DNA of 8,577 nucleotides, taken from NCBI GenBank assembly GCA_946637575.1, contig CAMPBJ010000032.1, positions 1 through 8,577 of the forward strand, written 5' to 3'. The DNA comes from an uncultured Clostridia bacterium. Lineage in GTDB: Bacteria; Bacillota; Clostridia; Christensenellales; Borkfalkiaceae. Position 1 is the stretch's first letter. The number at the start of each line of letters is the position of its first letter. The notes beneath the pieces are model-generated. The model was not told where the DNA came from and did not search any database. It saw nothing but the letters and a program-made list of their open reading frames with translations. A program made the translations under genes and the position numbers. This document shows positions 5,476 to 8,577 of this stretch, piece after piece.

Positions 5476-6352
5476 TTTGTAAACTCCTTAACTTCTCTTC
5501 GTCTTTTTCAAGTTGTTTTCTTAACTCTTCTTCGGACCCGAACTTTTCTATATCCCGAAGGTATTTTTTAAAGACCACCGTTACTTTTTTTCCGTACGCG
5601 TCGCCCTTAAATCCCAGCGCGAAGGTTTCGATAACGCGCTTTTTACTATCGAAAGTGGGGCTGTCCCCGTAATTAATCATGGCGGGGTAGTATTTTCCGT
5701 CCAACACGCACCCACCTAAATACACGCCGTCTTTAAGTTCCGCTTTCGCTTCGTCGATCTTTAAGTTAAGCGTGGGGTAACCTAAGTTTCTCCCCTCGCC
5801 TCTGCCGTGACCGACCGTTCCCGAAACAGAATACGGGGCGAATAAAAGCGAATTTGCGCACTCTATCTTCCCGTCTTTAAGCATCGTCTTAATTAAAGTC
5901 GACGACACCTTTTTGCCGTTAAAAAGGTAGGTGGGAGTTACCGTAACCGTCTGACCGTTTTCGGCGGCGTATTTTTTTAAGTCTTCCGCCCCCCACCGTC
6001 CGTTTTTGCCGAATCGGTAATCTTCCCCGCAGACGTACCCGTAAACGTCGTAACGCGAATTTAATAGGTCCAAAAACTCCCTGCCCGCCATAGAAAGAGT
6101 TGCCTTGTCGGTCGGAAGTAAGAACACTTCCTTTGCACCCAAGGAGTAAAACGCGGACTTTCTCTCTTCTTCGGAGAGTATGTATTTTGCGTCTTTAACG
6201 CCGAGCGTTGCGCGAAGGTTTCCGCAAAAGGAAACAACGACCGGTATTCCGTCCGTTTTCTTTGCGTACTCCACCGCGTTTTTGATCACTTCGGCGTGCC
6301 CTTTATGTACCCCGTCGAAGTAACCTAATGCTAAAACAACTCTATCTGACAT
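5450..6352 (-). CDS. ribF: Bifunctional riboflavin kinase / FAD synthetase with altered adenylyltransferase motifs
   Basis: RibF makes FMN from riboflavin and ATP, then FAD from FMN. At 300 residues it is of normal length, with an N-terminal nucleotidyltransferase domain (about 1-165) and a C-terminal riboflavin kinase domain (about 172-295). The first adenylyltransferase motif GYFDGVHKGH (10-19) and GEDYRFGKNGRWG (109-121) are intact. The usual TFxPHP is replaced by SFCGN at 41-45, and the usual SSTxIR reads SSTLIK at 150-155. The kinase domain keeps GYPTLN (191-196), NYGDSPTF (227-234) and the catalytic Glu242. Kinase activity is well supported; FAD synthesis may be changed or weak, or this may be a lineage variant. 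The start overlaps truB by 11 bases, with AAGGAT eight bases upstream, and a small hairpin can mask that site. Its 3' end overlaps the TIM-barrel gene. Confidence 0.95.
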   Translation of the reverse strand: MSDRVVLALGYFDGVHKGHAEVIKNAVEYAKKTDGIPVVVSFCGNLRATLGVKDAKYILSEEERKSAFYSLGAKEVFLLPTDKATLSMAGREFLDLLNSRYDVYGYVCGEDYRFGKNGRWGAEDLKKYAAENGQTVTVTPTYLFNGKKVSSTLIKTMLKDGKIECANSLLFAPYSVSGTVGHGRGEGRNLGYPTLNLKIDEAKAELKDGVYLGGCVLDGKYYPAMINYGDSPTFDSKKRVIETFALGFKGDAYGKKVTVVFKKYLRDIEKFGSEEELRKQLEKDEEKLRSLQNDEIRTER

Positions 6353-7190
6353 AGGATCTTATCCTTAAAACTCCGTCTTTTCCTTCGCCTATACCCCAAA
6401 ACTCGTCTTCGGCGTAAACCCTAAATAGCCCGTCGCCGACGCCGATATTCTCGAACACGCCGTTTAATATCTTCTCCGCGCGATCCTTTGAAAGCCTTAT
6501 CTTCTCGAAATCGACTACCTCGTCCGCGGGGATCAAAAGATCCTTCGCGCTCTCGATATCGCTTAACGCGTCAGGCGTTACCGCGCTATCAAGCGTAAAA
6601 ACGCCCGAGCGCGTGCGCGTGAGGTTCGTCATCGTGGCAAAGGTGTTAAGGGAATACGCGATATCGCGGCAAAGCGACCGTATGTACGTTCCGCCGCCGC
6701 ACTCGATCTTAAAGGTAAACGCGCCGTTATCTCCGTAACCTATCATCTCCAAACGGTGCACGGTAACGGTTTTCCCTTTTAGATCGAACTCCACGCCCTT
6801 TCGCGCAAGTTCGTACCCCCTTTTACCGTCCACGCACTTTGCGGAGTACTTCGGGGGGATTTGTTCTATTTCGCCCGTAAAAGACGAAAGTACGCTCTTT
6901 ATCTCCGACTCCGAAGGAACGCTCCCGTTTTCCCTTAAAACTCTACCCGTGCCGTCCAAAGTGTCGGTCTCAAACCCGAAAGTGAACTCGGCGACGTAAG
7001 TTTTCGTCTTATCTAAAAGATAAGGAAAGAGCCTTGACGCCTTTCCTATCCCGACGGGCAGAACTCCGCTTGCCATGGGATCTAACGTACCCATATGACC
7101 GCACGGACACCCGAAAATCTTTTTTATTTTCCCGACGGCGAACGCGGAAGACATACCGCTCGGTTTATTTACGTTTATAAAGCCGACCAT
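6342..7190 (-). CDS. truB: tRNA pseudouridine(55) synthase
   Basis: TruB converts U55 in the T-loop of tRNAs to pseudouridine and also acts as a tRNA-folding helper. The 282 residues include FINVNKPSGMSS (4-15), the catalytic motif GHMGTLDPMASGVLP (31-45) with the nucleophile Asp37, KTYVAEFTFGFETDTLDG (63-80), the PPKYSA segment near residue 113 and, near residue 190, YIRSLCRDIA. A short PUA-like tail ends the protein, so it is shorter than E. coli TruB but complete. The ATG follows the nrnA stop with no gap (TAGATG), and only a weak Shine-Dalgarno is seen, so translation probably depends on ribosomes finishing nrnA. Its place between nrnA and ribF is the standard Bacillota order. Confidence 0.97.
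   Translation of the reverse strand: MVGFINVNKPSGMSSAFAVGKIKKIFGCPCGHMGTLDPMASGVLPVGIGKASRLFPYLLDKTKTYVAEFTFGFETDTLDGTGRVLRENGSVPSESEIKSVLSSFTGEIEQIPPKYSAKCVDGKRGYELARKGVEFDLKGKTVTVHRLEMIGYGDNGAFTFKIECGGGTYIRSLCRDIAYSLNTFATMTNLTRTRSGVFTLDSAVTPDALSDIESAKDLLIPADEVVDFEKIRLSKDRAEKILNGVFENIGVGDGLFRVYAEDEFWGIGEGKDGVLRIRSYVR
6353..6365 (-). promoter_or_regulatory. Small hairpin covering the ribF ribosome-binding site
   Basis: In the mRNA AGGAT, AAG and ATCCT form a 5-bp stem with a three-base loop just before the ribF ATG, and AGGAT is the Shine-Dalgarno itself. Ribosomes ending truB, whose stop is 11 bases inside ribF, would melt it. This suggests that ribF translation is coupled to truB. The stem is short, so the effect may be slight. 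Confidence 0.35.
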
Positions 7191-8144
7191 CTAAATCACT
7201 ACCCTGCTTATCGCGAACGTCAGTCTGTCGATAACTTCTTCGATCGTGCCCGCGATCCTGCAACCGGAGGCAAGCGTGTGCCCGCCGCCGCCGAACATAC
7301 CCGCTACCGCGTTGACGTCTTCGCCTTGCGAACGGAAGGATATTTTATACTTGTCCGGTTCTGTCTCCATAACGCACACGCCGACGTGCACGCCGTTTAT
7401 CCCCATAATAAAGTCGATAAACCCTTCGGTCTCTTCTTGTAGCGCGCCCGTCTCTTCAAAATCTTTAAGTCTAACTATGCCGACGGCGACTTTACCGTCC
7501 TGAAAGTATCTTATTTTCTCCATCGTCCTGCCGAAAAGCAGCGCGCGTTCTTTGGATTGAAGATTGAAAGTGTTATATATTATTTTGTTGAAATCCGCTT
7601 TAAATGAAAACAATTCCGTCGCCGTCTGCATGGTGGAAAGGGTTACGCTCTTGTGCCTGAAATTGCCCGTATCCGTGATCACGCCCGTAGCAAGCGCGTT
7701 CGCGATCTTTTCGGTTACGGATACTCCCAAAGTTTTAACAACCGAGTAGATTATCTCGGACGCGGAAGCCTTGTCCAACACGAAATTCACTTTTGCGTAT
7801 CTTGTGTTCGACACGTGGTGGTCGATATTGTAGGTGTTCTTAAACCCCTGAAACGCCACCCCGTAACTTCCGAGTCTTCCTATCTCCGCGCAGTCCACCG
7901 CGATAAACGCGGAGTACTCGCCGTTAAGTTCTGCGTTCGAAAACTCACCGTAACCGTCTAAAAAAGAAAACTTTTTCGGAATACGATCCGCGCAGAATAT
8001 ATCCGCTTTAACGCCCATAGAACGCAGAGCGGCGGCAAGCCCTATCGAAGAGCCGACCGTGTCGCCGTCCGGACGGATATGCGAAAATATCGCAACGTTC
8101 GTTTCTTTTTTAAGTTTTTCGGAGAGTTCTAGTAAACCTATCAC
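7191..8144 (-). CDS. nrnA: DHH/DHHA1 phosphoesterase, nanoRNase / pAp phosphatase
   Basis: NrnA degrades 2-5 nucleotide RNAs from the 3' or 5' end and, in B. subtilis, removes the 3' phosphate from pAp. The 317 residues show the DHH-domain motifs SHIRPDGDTVGSS (21-33; Asp26 and Asp28), AVDC (82-85; Asp84), DHH at 108-110 and TDTGNFR (157-163; Asp158). The C-terminal DHHA1 domain carries GGGGH at 285-289, which binds the substrate. All catalytic and metal residues appear intact. It has the GTG start that overlaps the rbfA stop by four bases (GTGA), with AAAGGTGA six bases upstream. Its place between rbfA and truB is typical of Bacillota. Related family members include c-di-AMP and pApA hydrolases, but those usually carry extra N-terminal domains that are missing here. 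Confidence 0.93.
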   Translation of the reverse strand: MIGLLELSEKLKKETNVAIFSHIRPDGDTVGSSIGLAAALRSMGVKADIFCADRIPKKFSFLDGYGEFSNAELNGEYSAFIAVDCAEIGRLGSYGVAFQGFKNTYNIDHHVSNTRYAKVNFVLDKASASEIIYSVVKTLGVSVTEKIANALATGVITDTGNFRHKSVTLSTMQTATELFSFKADFNKIIYNTFNLQSKERALLFGRTMEKIRYFQDGKVAVGIVRLKDFEETGALQEETEGFIDFIMGINGVHVGVCVMETEPDKYKISFRSQGEDVNAVAGMFGGGGHTLASGCRIAGTIEEVIDRLTFAISRVVI

Positions 8145-8521
8145 TTGTTTTCACCTTTGTTTATCGCGATAAAGAGTTTGTCCATCTTATCGCCGTACTC
8201 TATCGAGTCGTCTAAAATAAAGCGAAGTTCGGGAACTTTTCGGATCGTTTCGACTTTCGCAAGTTCGTGGCGGATCCTGCCCGCGTCGCCTTTTATCGCG
8301 TTAAAAGTAGTTTTTCTCTTCTCTTCGTCTTTCGAGTACACGGAAAGATAGACTTTCGCGTTGGAAAGGTCCTTTGCGGTGTCCACCTTTAAAACGGAGA
8401 CCATTGCGGTAACGAGCGGGTTTTTAAGTTTTCTTGAAATGATATCATATATCTCCCGCTGAAACTCGCTGTTTATCTTGTCTATTCGGTTGGTCTTTCC
8501 CTTCGATTTGCCGTTTATCAC
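8141..8521 (-). CDS. rbfA: 30S ribosome-binding factor A
   Basis: RbfA binds immature 30S subunits near helix 1 of 16S rRNA and is needed for late small-subunit maturation and growth in the cold. The 126-residue protein is a single KH-type domain. Visible signatures are NRIDKINSEFQREIYDIISR (11-30), SVLKVDTAKDLSNAKVYLSV (42-61) and LAKVETIRKVPELRFILDDS (87-106). The charged start (KSKGK) and lysine-rich end fit an rRNA-binding protein. The start is GTG and overlaps the infB stop by four bases, with only a purine-rich, imperfect Shine-Dalgarno; no in-frame ATG lies close by that would keep the N-terminal helix. It couples directly to infB upstream and nrnA downstream. Confidence 0.95.
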   Translation of the reverse strand: MINGKSKGKTNRIDKINSEFQREIYDIISRKLKNPLVTAMVSVLKVDTAKDLSNAKVYLSVYSKDEEKRKTTFNAIKGDAGRIRHELAKVETIRKVPELRFILDDSIEYGDKMDKLFIAINKGENK

Positions 8522-8577
8522 GCCTTTTCTTCCCCTATCTCGTAACTTTCTATATCGTCGCCGACCTTAATGTCGTT
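8518..8577 (-). CDS. infB: Translation initiation factor IF-2, last 19 codons only
   Basis: Reading in from the right edge, the frame gives NDIKVGDDIESYEIGEEKA and then TGA. This resembles the usual IF-2 end (NDIKxGDxIE followed by a short acidic tail), and the position directly before rbfA is where infB lies in nearly all Bacillota. IF-2 is the GTPase that brings initiator tRNA to the 30S subunit. Only the tail is visible, so the call rests on this short match and on gene order. Confidence 0.87.
   Translation of the reverse strand, partial: NDIKVGDDIESYEIGEEKA

Noticed and set aside
7095..7442. Plus-strand open frame of 115 codons across the nrnA-truB junction
   Set aside because: It overlaps the conserved DHHA1 end of NrnA and the start of TruB and has no recognisable feature.

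Overview
The window looks like a chromosomal core region of an uncultured, Gram-positive-type bacterium, most likely Bacillota class Clostridia. The basis is the gene order infB-rbfA-nrnA-truB-ribF, the pepP-efp pair, a Bacillus-type EF-P loop (HVKPGKG) and a YmfI-like reductase. Base composition looks moderate (not counted). No mobile element, CRISPR array, tRNA or rRNA was seen. All eleven recognised genes lie on the minus strand, so transcription runs from the right end to the left end, and there is no gene-free stretch over 100 bases.

Right part (8577 to 4630): the end of infB, then rbfA, nrnA, truB, ribF and an endonuclease IV-like TIM-barrel gene. Each junction overlaps or abuts: 4, 4, 0, 11 and 26 bases. 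This is the translation and RNA-maturation operon: initiation factor 2, 30S maturation, nanoRNA/pAp turnover, tRNA pseudouridine 55 and flavin cofactor synthesis. rpsO, often found after ribF in Bacillota, is not there; the TIM-barrel gene takes that place.

Middle part (4606 to 2164): a candidate five-codon leader, a pepP-type M24 peptidase, efp (elongation factor P) and a short-chain dehydrogenase that resembles YmfI, the reductase that finishes the 5-aminopentanol modification of EF-P in Bacillus subtilis. Substrate and modifying enzyme would thus be neighbours, separated by a 9-bp hairpin that may attenuate transcription. The efp ribosome-binding site lies in the loop of an A/T inverted repeat.

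Left part (2130 to 1): a near-consensus vegetative promoter with an overlapping inverted repeat drives purA (adenylosuccinate synthetase). A GC-rich hairpin follows, then the first half of malQ (4-alpha-glucanotransferase), cut by the window edge.

I did not find a wholly new system. The points most worth checking are the efp/ymfI-like linkage, the altered FAD-synthetase motifs of RibF, the non-canonical metal site of the TIM-barrel protein, the candidate leader upstream of pepP and the purA promoter dyad.
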